Below are positions 33,713 to 41,998 of a stretch of 43,052 nt of DNA, piece after piece; the first letter of the stretch is position 1; each line of letters opens with the position of its first letter. The DNA comes from Hyphomicrobiales bacterium (GTDB taxonomy: Bacteria > Pseudomonadota > Alphaproteobacteria > Rhizobiales > Rhizobiaceae): contig UBMI01000017.1 in assembly GCA_900466475.1 (NCBI GenBank), positions 1-43,052 on the forward strand, read 5' to 3'. The notes under the pieces are model-generated. The model was not told the origin of the DNA, searched no databases, and worked only from the letters and a program-made list of their open reading frames with translations. Position numbers and translations under genes: made by a program.

Positions 33713-35010
33713 GCGCCGCGGTCGATCGAAATCGCCAGATTGCCCTGGCAAAACTCTTCGGGGACAGGGGGGTGCCCCTGCCCCGCGGCATCACATCCGT
33801 TTGCTCCGCCCATCCCCTGGTCATCGAAGCAACATTGCGACGTGCCGCCCGGCAGAGCGACGTCGTCCTGATCGAGGCGACCTGTAATCAGGTCAATCAG
33901 GAGGGCGGCTATACCGGTATGACGCCGGCGGATTTCCGCGCCTTCATCGAACGAATTGCGGCAAGCGTCGGCTTTCCCGCCGCGCGCATCATTCTCGGCG
34001 GCGACCATCTGGGCCCGAACCCGTGGCGGAAACTCAGCGCTGACGATGCCATGGCACGCGCCGAAGCCATGGTAGCAGCATATGTGGAAGCAGGCTTCGA
34101 AAAGCTGCATCTCGACACATCAATGGGCTGCGCCGGCGAACCTGTGGCCCTTGCCGATGAATTGACCGCAGCAAGAGCCGCACGGTTGGCGCGGGCCGCC
34201 GAAGACGCCGCCCGCCGCAGCGGCCGTCGCCCGCCGGTCTATATCATTGGCACAGAAGTGCCGCCGCCGGGTGGCGCCACGCATGCCCTGGACGAGATCG
34301 AGGTCACGCGCCGGGAAGCCGCCGTGAAGACGCTCGGCGTTCATCGCGAGGCTTTTACCCAGGCTGGGGTCGGTTCCGCACTGGAGCGGGTCATCGCCAT
34401 CGTCGTTCAGCCGGGTGTGGAATTCGGCAATGCCAATGTCGCGCTCTACAAGCCCGAGCGGGCACAGGAGCTGATCTCCGCGCTCGACGAGATGAACGGT
34501 CTGCTCTTCGAAGCCCACTCCACTGACTACCAGCCGGCAGACCTGCTGGCTTCTCTGGTCAACGGTGGGTTTTCGATCCTTAAAGTCGGGCCGGGCCTGA
34601 CCTTTGCATTGCGCGAGGCGCTCTACGGCCTCGATGCGATCGCCAACACGCTCTCAGGCGGCAAGGAAGCCCGCGGGCTGGTAACGACGATGGAAGAGAT
34701 CATGCTCGCCGAGCCTGGACATTGGGCCGGTCACTATGGCGGCACGGCTGATGAGCAGCACCTGCAACGACATTTCAGCTATAGCGACCGCATCCGTTAT
34801 TATTGGCCGGACGCGCGCGCTGGTGAAGCGGTCGACAAACTGCTCGCGCAGCTGCCCGACGAGATCCCGGAAACGCTGATCAGCCAGCATCTTGCCCGTC
34901 TCTATCCCGATGTGGTCGAGAAGCGTTTGGCGCCAAAGGCTCGCGATCTTTGCCTTGCCGCTATCGATGCGGCCCTCGCACCCTACACCACCGCGACAAC
35001 GCCTCGGTAG
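33709..35010 (+). CDS. kbaZ: GatZ/KbaZ-family protein (PF08013), probable tagatose 6-phosphate 4-epimerase
   Basis: A 433-residue protein closely similar to E. coli KbaZ/GatZ: CSAHPLVIEATLRRA, LIEATCNQVNQEGGYTGMTP, ILGGDHLGPNPW, YIIGTEVPPPGG, VVQPGVEFGNANV, FEAHSTDYQP and ILKVGPGLTFALREAL are all conserved. In enterics these proteins are called non-catalytic subunits of tagatose-bisphosphate aldolase, but no KbaY/GatY catalytic subunit is encoded here. A PF08013 protein of Agrobacterium tumefaciens was reported to epimerise tagatose 6-phosphate to fructose 6-phosphate, which is my preferred reading. Older work proposed a tagatose 6-phosphate kinase. It is coupled to the SIS gene by ATGA overlap. 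Confidence 0.9.
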   Translation: MSAAVDRNRQIALAKLFGDRGVPLPRGITSVCSAHPLVIEATLRRAARQSDVVLIEATCNQVNQEGGYTGMTPADFRAFIERIAASVGFPAARIILGGDHLGPNPWRKLSADDAMARAEAMVAAYVEAGFEKLHLDTSMGCAGEPVALADELTAARAARLARAAEDAARRSGRRPPVYIIGTEVPPPGGATHALDEIEVTRREAAVKTLGVHREAFTQAGVGSALERVIAIVVQPGVEFGNANVALYKPERAQELISALDEMNGLLFEAHSTDYQPADLLASLVNGGFSILKVGPGLTFALREALYGLDAIANTLSGGKEARGLVTTMEEIMLAEPGHWAGHYGGTADEQHLQRHFSYSDRIRYYWPDARAGEAVDKLLAQLPDEIPETLISQHLARLYPDVVEKRLAPKARDLCLAAIDAALAPYTTATTPR

Positions 35011-35080
35011 CAGGCATGTCACAGGTCGCTCTCAGCGGGCGATTGCAGATCCGAAATCAGATTTTCAGCCGGAGACAATT

Positions 35081-36151
35081 ATGGCGTCCGTAAACGTGGC
35101 GAATGTCCGCAAGAACTATGGTCACTTCGAGGTGTTGCACGGGGTCGACATCGATATCCGCGATGGAGAATTCGTCATCCTCGTCGGGCCCTCCGGCTGC
35201 GGCAAGTCGACCTTGCTGCGCATGATCGCAGGGCTTGAGGAGATTTCTGGCGGTAATGTTTCGATCGGCAGCAAGGTCGTCAACAATGTCGCTCCGAAGG
35301 AGCGCGACATTGCCATGGTCTTTCAGTCCTACGCGCTTTATCCGCATATGACGGTCGAAGCGAATATGGGATTTTCGCTGCGACTGGGGAAAGCACCGAA
35401 AGAGCAGATCAAGGCGCGCGTCCGTGATGCGGCGCAGATCCTCGGCCTCGAACATCTCCTCGACCGCTATCCCAGAAATCTCTCCGGCGGCCAGCGTCAG
35501 CGTGTCGCGATGGGCCGAGCGATCGTGCGCCAGCCGCAGGTCTTTCTTTTCGACGAGCCTCTCTCCAATCTCGATGCCAAGCTCCGTGTGCAGATGCGCT
35601 CGGAGATCAAGCAGCTGCACCAGCGGCTGAAGACGACGACCATCTATGTAACGCATGATCAGATCGAAGCCATGACCATGGCAGACCGGATCGTCGTGAT
35701 GCGCGATGGCTATGTCGAGCAGATCGGTTCACCGCTTGACCTCTACGACCGCCCGGCCAATCTCTTCGTCGCCGGCTTCATCGGTTCTCCGGGCATGAAT
35801 GTTATCAAGGGCAAGATCAGCTCGTCCGGGCCGCTTGAATTCATCGCCGACGGAGGAGCGCACCTGCCGCTGCCAGAGGCTGCGGCAGTCGCGCGAGGTG
35901 CGGAGGTTGTCTATGGCATCCGTCCCGAGCATCTGATCGTCAGCCAGGACGGCGTGAGCGCCGAGGTGGCTGTCATCGAACCGACGGGGGCCGAGACCCA
36001 GATCAACGCCAAGCTCGGATCGGATCCGCTGGTCGCAACCGTACGTGACCGTCTTTCGCTGAAGGCGGGCGAGACCGTCAGGATGATGCCGGATCTCAAC
36101 AAACTTCATCTCTTCGATGCCAAAACTGAAAAGCGCCTGTCGATCGGCTAG
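35081..36151 (+). CDS. UgpC/MsmX-type sugar ABC transporter ATP-binding protein
   Basis: ATPase of the CUT1 importer, 356 residues: Walker A GPSGCGKST (36-44), Q-loop in MVFQSYALYPHM, signature LSGGQRQRVAMGRAI, Walker B in VFLFDEPLSNLDAKL, H-loop YVTHDQIEAM, then the C-terminal OB/TOBE region (about 235-350) ending in LHLFDAKTEKRL. The frame extends to 34892 only inside kbaZ; ATG 35081 follows CCGGAGACAATT. It is separated from the permeases by the two enzyme genes and closes the operon. Confidence 0.95.
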   Translation: MASVNVANVRKNYGHFEVLHGVDIDIRDGEFVILVGPSGCGKSTLLRMIAGLEEISGGNVSIGSKVVNNVAPKERDIAMVFQSYALYPHMTVEANMGFSLRLGKAPKEQIKARVRDAAQILGLEHLLDRYPRNLSGGQRQRVAMGRAIVRQPQVFLFDEPLSNLDAKLRVQMRSEIKQLHQRLKTTTIYVTHDQIEAMTMADRIVVMRDGYVEQIGSPLDLYDRPANLFVAGFIGSPGMNVIKGKISSSGPLEFIADGGAHLPLPEAAAVARGAEVVYGIRPEHLIVSQDGVSAEVAVIEPTGAETQINAKLGSDPLVATVRDRLSLKAGETVRMMPDLNKLHLFDAKTEKRLSIG

Positions 36152-36196
36152 CGGCTGGTTGGGCTATCGAGCCCACGAAGGCCTGGCGCTGAAAGT

Positions 36197-36219
36197 GGTG
36201 CGGCGACGGTCGCCGCACC
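36197..36219. terminator. Perfect hairpin between convergent genes, candidate bidirectional terminator
   Basis: GGTGCGGCGA (36197-36206), loop CGG, TCGCCGCACC (36210-36219): ten perfect pairs. It lies between the end of the ATPase gene and the end of the chemoreceptor gene and can serve both strands. The following T-content is modest, so efficiency is uncertain. Confidence 0.6.
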
Positions 36220-36244
36220 GTATCTTGCTCTGGTGGTTCGAGCT

Positions 36245-38473
36245 TCAGAACTCTTCCCAGTTGTCGCCCTTTGTATCGAGGGCGGCATTTCCCGAGAATG
36301 CAGAAGCGATCTTGCGGCCGAGGGCACGAACCGGTGACGGGGCCGGAGCATCGTTTCGTGCGGCGGCGCGGGGAGCAGCGGAACGCAGTGCATAACCCGC
36401 TTCGCTCAGCTTGAACTGGGCAAGAAGCTCGTTGAGCGACGCAACTTCCTTCGCAAGATTATGGCTTGCGGCAGTCGACTCTTCGACCATGGCCGCGTTC
36501 TTCTGCGTATCCTGGTCCATCTGGTTGACCGCCAAGTTGATCTGGTCGAGACCGGAGGACTGTTCCTGCGATGCTTCGACGATCGCCGCGATATGACGAT
36601 TGATTTCCTGCACCTCGGCGACGATCGCTTCCAGCGCCTTGCCGGTTTCGCCGACGAGGCCGACGCCGGAATTGACCTGTTCGCTTGACGTGTTGATCAA
36701 CGCCTTGATTTCCTTGGCGGCGTTTGCTGAACGCTGGGCCAGTTCGCGAACTTCCTGGGCGACGACGGCAAAGCCCTTGCCGGCTTCGCCGGCGCGGGCC
36801 GCTTCGACGCCGGCGTTCAGAGCCAGAAGGTTGGTCTGGAAGGCAATGTCGTCGATGACGCCGATGATGTTGGAGATTTCGCCCGAGGACTTTTCAATCT
36901 GCTGCATGGCCGAAACAGCCTTGCGGACGACTTCGCCGGATTTTTCCGCGCCGGTCTTGGCACGCGAGACGAGCTCTCCGACTTCCTTCGCTCGCTTGCT
37001 CGAATCCTTCACGGTCGTGGTGATTTCTTCGAGAGCTGCAGCCGTTTCCTCCAGCGCCGCTGCCTGCTGTTCTGTGCGCTTGGCAAGATCGTCAGCGGCC
37101 GATTTGATCTCGTTTGCTCCCGAGTCGATGCCGCGGGCATTCTGCGATACCCGGTTCAACGCCGATTGCAGCTTGTCAGCGGAATTGTTGAAGTCGCTGC
37201 GGACGCCATCGAGCCTCGTTACGAAGGGCTGGTCGATACGGTAGGACACATCGCCGTCGGCGAGTTTCGAAAGACCCGCGGCGAGGTTGTCGACGGCAAA
37301 CTGCACATCGGCAGCGTCTTTCGCCTTTTCCTTCTCGCGTTCGATCTGCTCTCTCTCGCTCATGCCACGATTGGCTTCTGCCTCCTGTTCGAGGCGAACC
37401 CGCTCGATCGCATTCTGCTTGAAGACCTGAACGGCGCGCGCCATGGCGCCGATTTCATCCGGTCTGCCCTGACCCTGAACCTCGACATTCAGATCGCCGC
37501 CAGCCAGACGCGCCATGGTGTTGGTTGTCTTCTTGATGACCGCAGCGATCGATCGTGCAAAAACGAGGAAGCCGACAAGTGAAATCAGCGAGACGATCAC
37601 CGTGCCGATCGCCGCCGTCCAGAGCGCCTGCTGCGACGCTTCTACGATCTCCGTCACATCGGAGCCGATTTCGAAGACGCCAATCTTGCGACCGGAGAAG
37701 TCTTCAAAGGGAATAGCAGCGACTTCATAATCCTTGCCGCCGAGAACGGCGTGAACACGGATGCGGTCACCGTTAAAGGCTGCCTGCAGCTGCTCCTGGG
37801 TGAGAATTGTCTTGTCACCAAAGGTGGATGCCTGCGGTACGAACTTATCATCCTGAAGAATATGCACTGCGACGGCTGCATCAACCGACCGCGCCAGCGG
37901 CGCAAAATAGTCGTTCGTCAGCGAGGTGCCGACATCGACGACGCCCACGGTCTTGCCGTCCTTGATAACAGGTGCTGATGCAAACATGCTGACGGCGGTC
38001 CGGCCGGGTTCGATGCCGGCGTTCAGCTTGCCCTGCGTCAAAGCCGCGACGATCATCTTGCGACGTCCTTTAAGGTCGTCGCCGAAAGTATCCGGCGTAT
38101 GGATACGTGCGACCGCCAAGCCATCGGAATTGCTGAACGTGATGAGCTGAAGGCCCTGCGCTTTGATCGCCGGCAGGCTGGCGGTATATTTTGCAAGAAT
38201 GGATGCCCGATCATTCCTGGCAATCAGATCAGCGGTTTCAGGCTCACCGGCGAGGGCGATGGCAAGCCCGGCGGCGGCTCGCTTCTGGGCGTCCATGTCC
38301 GCCTGAATCACATGAAGATCGGACGAAAGCTCCTTCTGAAGCGATTGATCGCTCATCGTATTCTGACGATACCAGGCAAGACCACCGATAGCCGCGCTTG
38401 CAAACAAAACGGCCGCAAACCCATAGGCCGTGATGCGGATCCATATCGGCCGCTTGATCTTTTCCCCGTCCAT
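36245..38473 (-). CDS. Methyl-accepting chemotaxis protein with periplasmic Cache-type sensor
   Basis: Transmembrane chemoreceptor of 742 residues. TM1 is about 13-35, a periplasmic Cache-like domain about 36-280 (with IARIHTPDTFGDDL- and VGVVDVGTSLTNDYFA-type segments), TM2 about 283-306, HAMP about 307-365, a second HAMP-like segment about 400-455 and the MCP signalling domain about 460-690, whose tip includes IDDIAFQTNLLALNAGVEAA. The last five residues are NWEEF, a CheR/CheB-docking pentapeptide. TTTGAGGGG precedes the ATG. No che genes are nearby, so it feeds a chemotaxis system encoded elsewhere. The neighbouring sugar operon hints at, but does not prove, its ligand class. Confidence 0.94.
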   Translation of the reverse strand: MDGEKIKRPIWIRITAYGFAAVLFASAAIGGLAWYRQNTMSDQSLQKELSSDLHVIQADMDAQKRAAAGLAIALAGEPETADLIARNDRASILAKYTASLPAIKAQGLQLITFSNSDGLAVARIHTPDTFGDDLKGRRKMIVAALTQGKLNAGIEPGRTAVSMFASAPVIKDGKTVGVVDVGTSLTNDYFAPLARSVDAAVAVHILQDDKFVPQASTFGDKTILTQEQLQAAFNGDRIRVHAVLGGKDYEVAAIPFEDFSGRKIGVFEIGSDVTEIVEASQQALWTAAIGTVIVSLISLVGFLVFARSIAAVIKKTTNTMARLAGGDLNVEVQGQGRPDEIGAMARAVQVFKQNAIERVRLEQEAEANRGMSEREQIEREKEKAKDAADVQFAVDNLAAGLSKLADGDVSYRIDQPFVTRLDGVRSDFNNSADKLQSALNRVSQNARGIDSGANEIKSAADDLAKRTEQQAAALEETAAALEEITTTVKDSSKRAKEVGELVSRAKTGAEKSGEVVRKAVSAMQQIEKSSGEISNIIGVIDDIAFQTNLLALNAGVEAARAGEAGKGFAVVAQEVRELAQRSANAAKEIKALINTSSEQVNSGVGLVGETGKALEAIVAEVQEINRHIAAIVEASQEQSSGLDQINLAVNQMDQDTQKNAAMVEESTAASHNLAKEVASLNELLAQFKLSEAGYALRSAAPRAAARNDAPAPSPVRALGRKIASAFSGNAALDTKGDNWEEF

Positions 38474-38889
38474 AACGTCCCCTCAAATATCGATGAGCCT
38501 AATTCTTGTGGGGAAAACTTGTTTTTTACTTAATTTTGAATGGTCAACATTATGCAGCGAAACCTAGGGGCCGCATCGCTGCGGCGTGGCGCAAGATGTG
38601 CAAAATTCGCGCCAAAGTTGCTGATCGCCATCCGGTGTAATCGGCCTCAAAACGACCGCCGATAAGGTGGCGGCATCCTGCGCCGGCGCCGAGAAGATTC
38701 GCAACATGTCCCGACAAGAAGCGGATAACAAATACATACCATCCGGCTTATCTATTTATGAATCAAAGAGTTTTTCATCGTCACCCAATAGGGTGATGTT
38801 CAAGTATCTTTCACTTCTCTAAAAGATCAGTCTGGACTAATATTCGGCTTTGGCCGCTCATATGACTTTACGAATGGAAAGACAGTCAA
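38474..38889. other. 416-bp divergent intergenic region
   Basis: Separates the chemoreceptor gene (-) from a LuxR-type regulator gene (+). It is AT-rich near both starts and holds no convincing gene. A TTGACC on the minus strand (38542-38547) might be a -35 box for the chemoreceptor, without a clear -10. The most distinct element is the perfect inverted repeat at 38781-38796, listed separately. A weaker repeat, CCGCC-GATAA-GGTGGCGG, lies around 38660-38675. Confidence 0.45.
38781..38796. promoter_or_regulatory. Perfect inverted repeat upstream of a LuxR-type gene, candidate operator
   Basis: TCACCC-AATA-GGGTGA, six-base perfect arms, 94 bases before the LuxR-type start and 308 before the chemoreceptor start. 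LuxR-type dimers bind sites of this size. The assignment rests on symmetry and place only. Confidence 0.45.
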
Positions 38890-40029
38890 ATGGAGCATAC
38901 GGATATTGTCGATAAGATCTATCGCGCCTCCGTAGACGTAGAGTTGTGGTCGAGCACGTTATGCGCGGTTGTCGATTACGTTGGAGCAACAGCCGGCAAT
39001 ATTGTCTATCAGGCTCCTGACGGAAAAAGCAGTTTTCTGATCCCAGGCCGGATGCGCGAAGATCTGAACGATCTCTATCTGCAGTATTACGCCGGCAATC
39101 CCTATGCAAAGGCCTTCGAGAAAGTCCATCCGGATCAGGTGGCGATCGGTAATGAGCTTATCGACGATGCCGCCGTCCGGCGCACTGCTTATTATGCCGA
39201 CATCTGCGCCCCGCAGGATATCTACAATCAGCTCTTCGTCCCACATGCCAGCCTGCATGAACGCGGCGGCATCGGTGGGGTCGCGCTTTTTCTCTCCAAG
39301 GCCCAGGACACCGAAAGTGGCCTGGCAGCCCGGAAGCTTCTGCAGTTGACGCCTCATCTCTCCCGCTCGATAGAACTTTCCCTTAACGTCGGAAGCATCA
39401 GGCGAGAGGCCAATCTCCTGCAGCCGCTGCTCGAAGCCCTGCCAGACGCAGCCGTGCTGCTCGATAGCCAAGGCGAAATCGTCGCGCTGAATTCCGCCGC
39501 TGAAGACATTCTGAGACACGGCGACGGACTTTCGATCAACAAAACTGAGCGCACGACGCTGCCAAGCATTTCAAGCAGTTCCAAGGCTCTGACCCGCGCG
39601 ATACGTCAGGCCCTCGAAGTCGCAGGCGGAACGGCTGCGCAATTGCAGGGCACGGTCCAGATTCTCCGGCCATCGGGTTTGCCGCCCTACTTCGCCCAGG
39701 TCACTCCCTTACCGCCAAGTTCCTTCGTGGCCTGGGATTCGACGGACTCCGGCGCCCGCGTGCTTCTTCAGATCGTCGATATGGAAAGCCGGGCCACCGG
39801 GCAGGCAGAACAGCTTCGGAGCATTTTCAGCCTGACCGCCGCGGAGGCGAAGGTGGCCGTACTCGTCGGTTGTGGCTATTCGGTTCCAGAGACCGCCAGG
39901 ATACTTGCCCTGTCTCCCAACACCGTCAAAACGCATACAGCAAGGCTTCTGTCCAAGACGGGTGTTCGATCTCAGGCGGCATTTGCGCGGTTGATGGCTT
40001 CCGTCCCTACGCGGCCCGATCGGCTCTAG
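38890..40029 (+). CDS. LuxR-family transcriptional regulator with central PAS-like domain
   Basis: A 379-residue regulator: an uncharacterised N-terminal region (1-175), a PAS-like segment (about 178-295, starting LLEALPDAAVLLDSQGEIVA and including NSAAEDILR) and a C-terminal LuxR HTH (about 315-372, FSLTAAEAKVAVLVGCGYSV then ILALSPNTVKTHTARLLSKT). No receiver domain is present. It is divergent from the chemoreceptor gene. The ribosome-binding site (GGAAAGACAG) is moderate. Targets and signal are unknown. Confidence 0.88.
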   Translation: MEHTDIVDKIYRASVDVELWSSTLCAVVDYVGATAGNIVYQAPDGKSSFLIPGRMREDLNDLYLQYYAGNPYAKAFEKVHPDQVAIGNELIDDAAVRRTAYYADICAPQDIYNQLFVPHASLHERGGIGGVALFLSKAQDTESGLAARKLLQLTPHLSRSIELSLNVGSIRREANLLQPLLEALPDAAVLLDSQGEIVALNSAAEDILRHGDGLSINKTERTTLPSISSSSKALTRAIRQALEVAGGTAAQLQGTVQILRPSGLPPYFAQVTPLPPSSFVAWDSTDSGARVLLQIVDMESRATGQAEQLRSIFSLTAAEAKVAVLVGCGYSVPETARILALSPNTVKTHTARLLSKTGVRSQAAFARLMASVPTRPDRL

Positions 40030-40094
40030 ACGTCCGAAACTATGGAAAGGTGATGCCGGGACATCCCCTCCCCACTCAGAAATCAGCTTCGCGA

Positions 40095-40508
40095 TCAGGG
40101 GTCAGGCGTCGTCAGCTCTGTCTCCTTCGTGTCGACGACGAATACTGCCAGGATTTTTGCAGGCTTCGTCTTGCTGGCATTCGCGCTGACAAGGTGATGA
40201 TCGCCAGGGACTTCGATCCAGTTCTCGCCAGTCTTGAAGACCTTTTCCGCGCCGTCGTTCACCTTGCTCTTGATTTCACCCTCGACGACCGTGGCGTAGA
40301 TGAACGCGCTCTTTGCATGGGTATGCGCGGGGTTATAGCCGCCCGGCCCATATTCAACGAGAACGCCGCGCATGCTTTTGCCCGGGACGTTTGGCAATTC
40401 GTGATCGAACACGACGGTGATCTTGGCGTTATGGGCTTTCTGGGCCGCAAAAGCCGGGACTGCAGCAAAGGTCAGCGCCAGCGCGGCAATGGTCATGGAT
40501 TTGAACAT
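40095..40508 (-). CDS. Secreted cupin-domain protein
   Basis: A 137-residue periplasmic protein with a signal peptide (1-21/22, AFA before AQKAH). The single cupin barrel has GPGGYNPAHTH (54-64) as motif 1 and WIEVPGDHHLVSA as motif 2. The Glu that normally follows HxH by 3-4 positions is missing (AKSAFIY instead), so a metal would be bound mainly by His residues or not at all. AGGAG lies just upstream of the ATG. It stands alone, convergent with the LuxR-type gene. Function unknown. Confidence 0.85.
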   Translation of the reverse strand: MFKSMTIAALALTFAAVPAFAAQKAHNAKITVVFDHELPNVPGKSMRGVLVEYGPGGYNPAHTHAKSAFIYATVVEGEIKSKVNDGAEKVFKTGENWIEVPGDHHLVSANASKTKPAKILAVFVVDTKETELTTPDP

Positions 40509-40758
40509 CGTATCTTTCTCCTCTGGGGCTCGCTAAGACCCGGGCAAGCTAAGTCCGCGGGCGACGAAAGGTCAGATATACGATGGTTTAACCGGCGGCC
40601 TGAAAAGAAGCCAAGTCTATGCCCGGAACTAGTTAAGGTTGCTGTTGCGATTGCCGCCGACAAGATATATCTCCGAAATGCCACTCGAAATTGTCTTTTT
40701 TCGCCGCCGTTGCGATTGAGGTCAAACTTCTGAACCGATCACATCCCGGAGCGATCGA

Positions 40759-41949
40759 ATGCATATCCAGCCGCAACACCGGATCTATGTCTGCTTCTTT
40801 CTCTTCGCCATCTCGATGGGTGCGCTACTCTCGCGCCTGCCCGACCTTCAGGACGCACTGGCCGTCAATAAGTCCGAGCTCGGGCTGACGCTGATCGGCG
40901 CCGCAATCGGCGCGCTGATCTCCTTGACCTTCGCTTCGCCGCTGATTGCCCGCTTCGGTGCGCGCAAGACGGCGTTTCTGACAGTACTCGGCACGTCCGC
41001 TCTGCTGGCAACCATCCCCTGGGCCAACGCCGCCTGGCTGGTTTTCTTTATCCTTTTCTGTGAGGGCTTGCTGGCCGGCGCGCTGGAAATCAATCTCAAT
41101 GTCGAGATCGATCGCATCGAGGCGCAACTCGGCCGCGGCGTGATGAACAGGGCGCATGGCTTCTGGAGCCTCGGATTCTTCCTGACCGCACTTGCCGGCT
41201 CCGCCGTACGTCAAGCGGGCGTGCCGATGCATCTGCATCTTGCGCTGACATTCACTTTCGTTCTGATCGTCGGCATTGTCGTGATCTCAGGCATTGAGAA
41301 TGCGCCGGCCCGTGCCGGGGCCGAGCACGTGGATGGCCCAAGCATAGCGCTGCCGACATGGGGGCTCATGCCACTTTGCGTGATCGGCATTGCCGCATTT
41401 CTGGTGGAAGGCGCCGGCATCGACTGGTCAGCGATCTATATGCGCGACGTTTTCGCAGTTGAACCCTTTCTCGGCGGTCTTGGGCTGACGCTATTTACCT
41501 TCTTCATGGCGATCGCCCGACTGTTTGTTGATCCGCTCGTCGACCGGTTTGGTGCGCGTGCGGTTGCAACGTTCTTGCTCATTTTCTCGACCATAGGACT
41601 TTGTGCCGTCTGGCTGGCGCCGCACCCCTATGTCGCGCTGCTCGGTTTTGCATTGATGGGCGGTGGCTGCAGTGCGGTCTATCCTCTTGCCGTTTCCGCG
41701 GCAGCACAACGGACTGATCGCCCCGCCCATCTGAACGTTGCAGCCCTCGGGCAGATGTCCTTCGTCGTGTTCTTTCTGGCGCCACCCTTGCTCGGCTTCG
41801 TCGCCGAGCATGCGGGCATCAGGATCGCCTATCTCGTCTGCCTGCCGGTCATCATTGTCGCCCTGTGTTTGACGAAGGCGCTGAAGTCCCGCGAAGTTGA
41901 AAGCGGGACAAGGATCGAAGCCACGGCCGATCAGGCCGCACGCGGCTGA
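40759..41949 (+). CDS. MFS transporter (FucP/YbjJ-like)
   Basis: A 396-residue major-facilitator protein with about 12 helices. The loop 2-3 motif appears as ASPLIARFGARKTAFLT and is repeated in the second half as DPLVDRFGARAVATFLL; GALEINLNVEIDR and EGAGIDWSAIYMRDVF are typical of the FucP/YbjJ-like branch. A GGAG lies 7 bases before ATG 40759. The 250 bases upstream hold its promoter but no clear motif. It converges on a LacI-type regulator. The substrate, possibly a sugar, is unknown. Confidence 0.88.
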   Translation: MHIQPQHRIYVCFFLFAISMGALLSRLPDLQDALAVNKSELGLTLIGAAIGALISLTFASPLIARFGARKTAFLTVLGTSALLATIPWANAAWLVFFILFCEGLLAGALEINLNVEIDRIEAQLGRGVMNRAHGFWSLGFFLTALAGSAVRQAGVPMHLHLALTFTFVLIVGIVVISGIENAPARAGAEHVDGPSIALPTWGLMPLCVIGIAAFLVEGAGIDWSAIYMRDVFAVEPFLGGLGLTLFTFFMAIARLFVDPLVDRFGARAVATFLLIFSTIGLCAVWLAPHPYVALLGFALMGGGCSAVYPLAVSAAAQRTDRPAHLNVAALGQMSFVVFFLAPPLLGFVAEHAGIRIAYLVCLPVIIVALCLTKALKSREVESGTRIEATADQAARG

Positions 41950-41998
41950 GGCTCGATCTGCTCACCGCACCTTGGCCGCCCACAATCGTGCAGCCACT

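Noticed and set aside
33709..35010. Annotation as a functional aldolase
   Set aside because: The KbaZ family lacks the aldolase active site of KbaY, and no KbaY gene is present.
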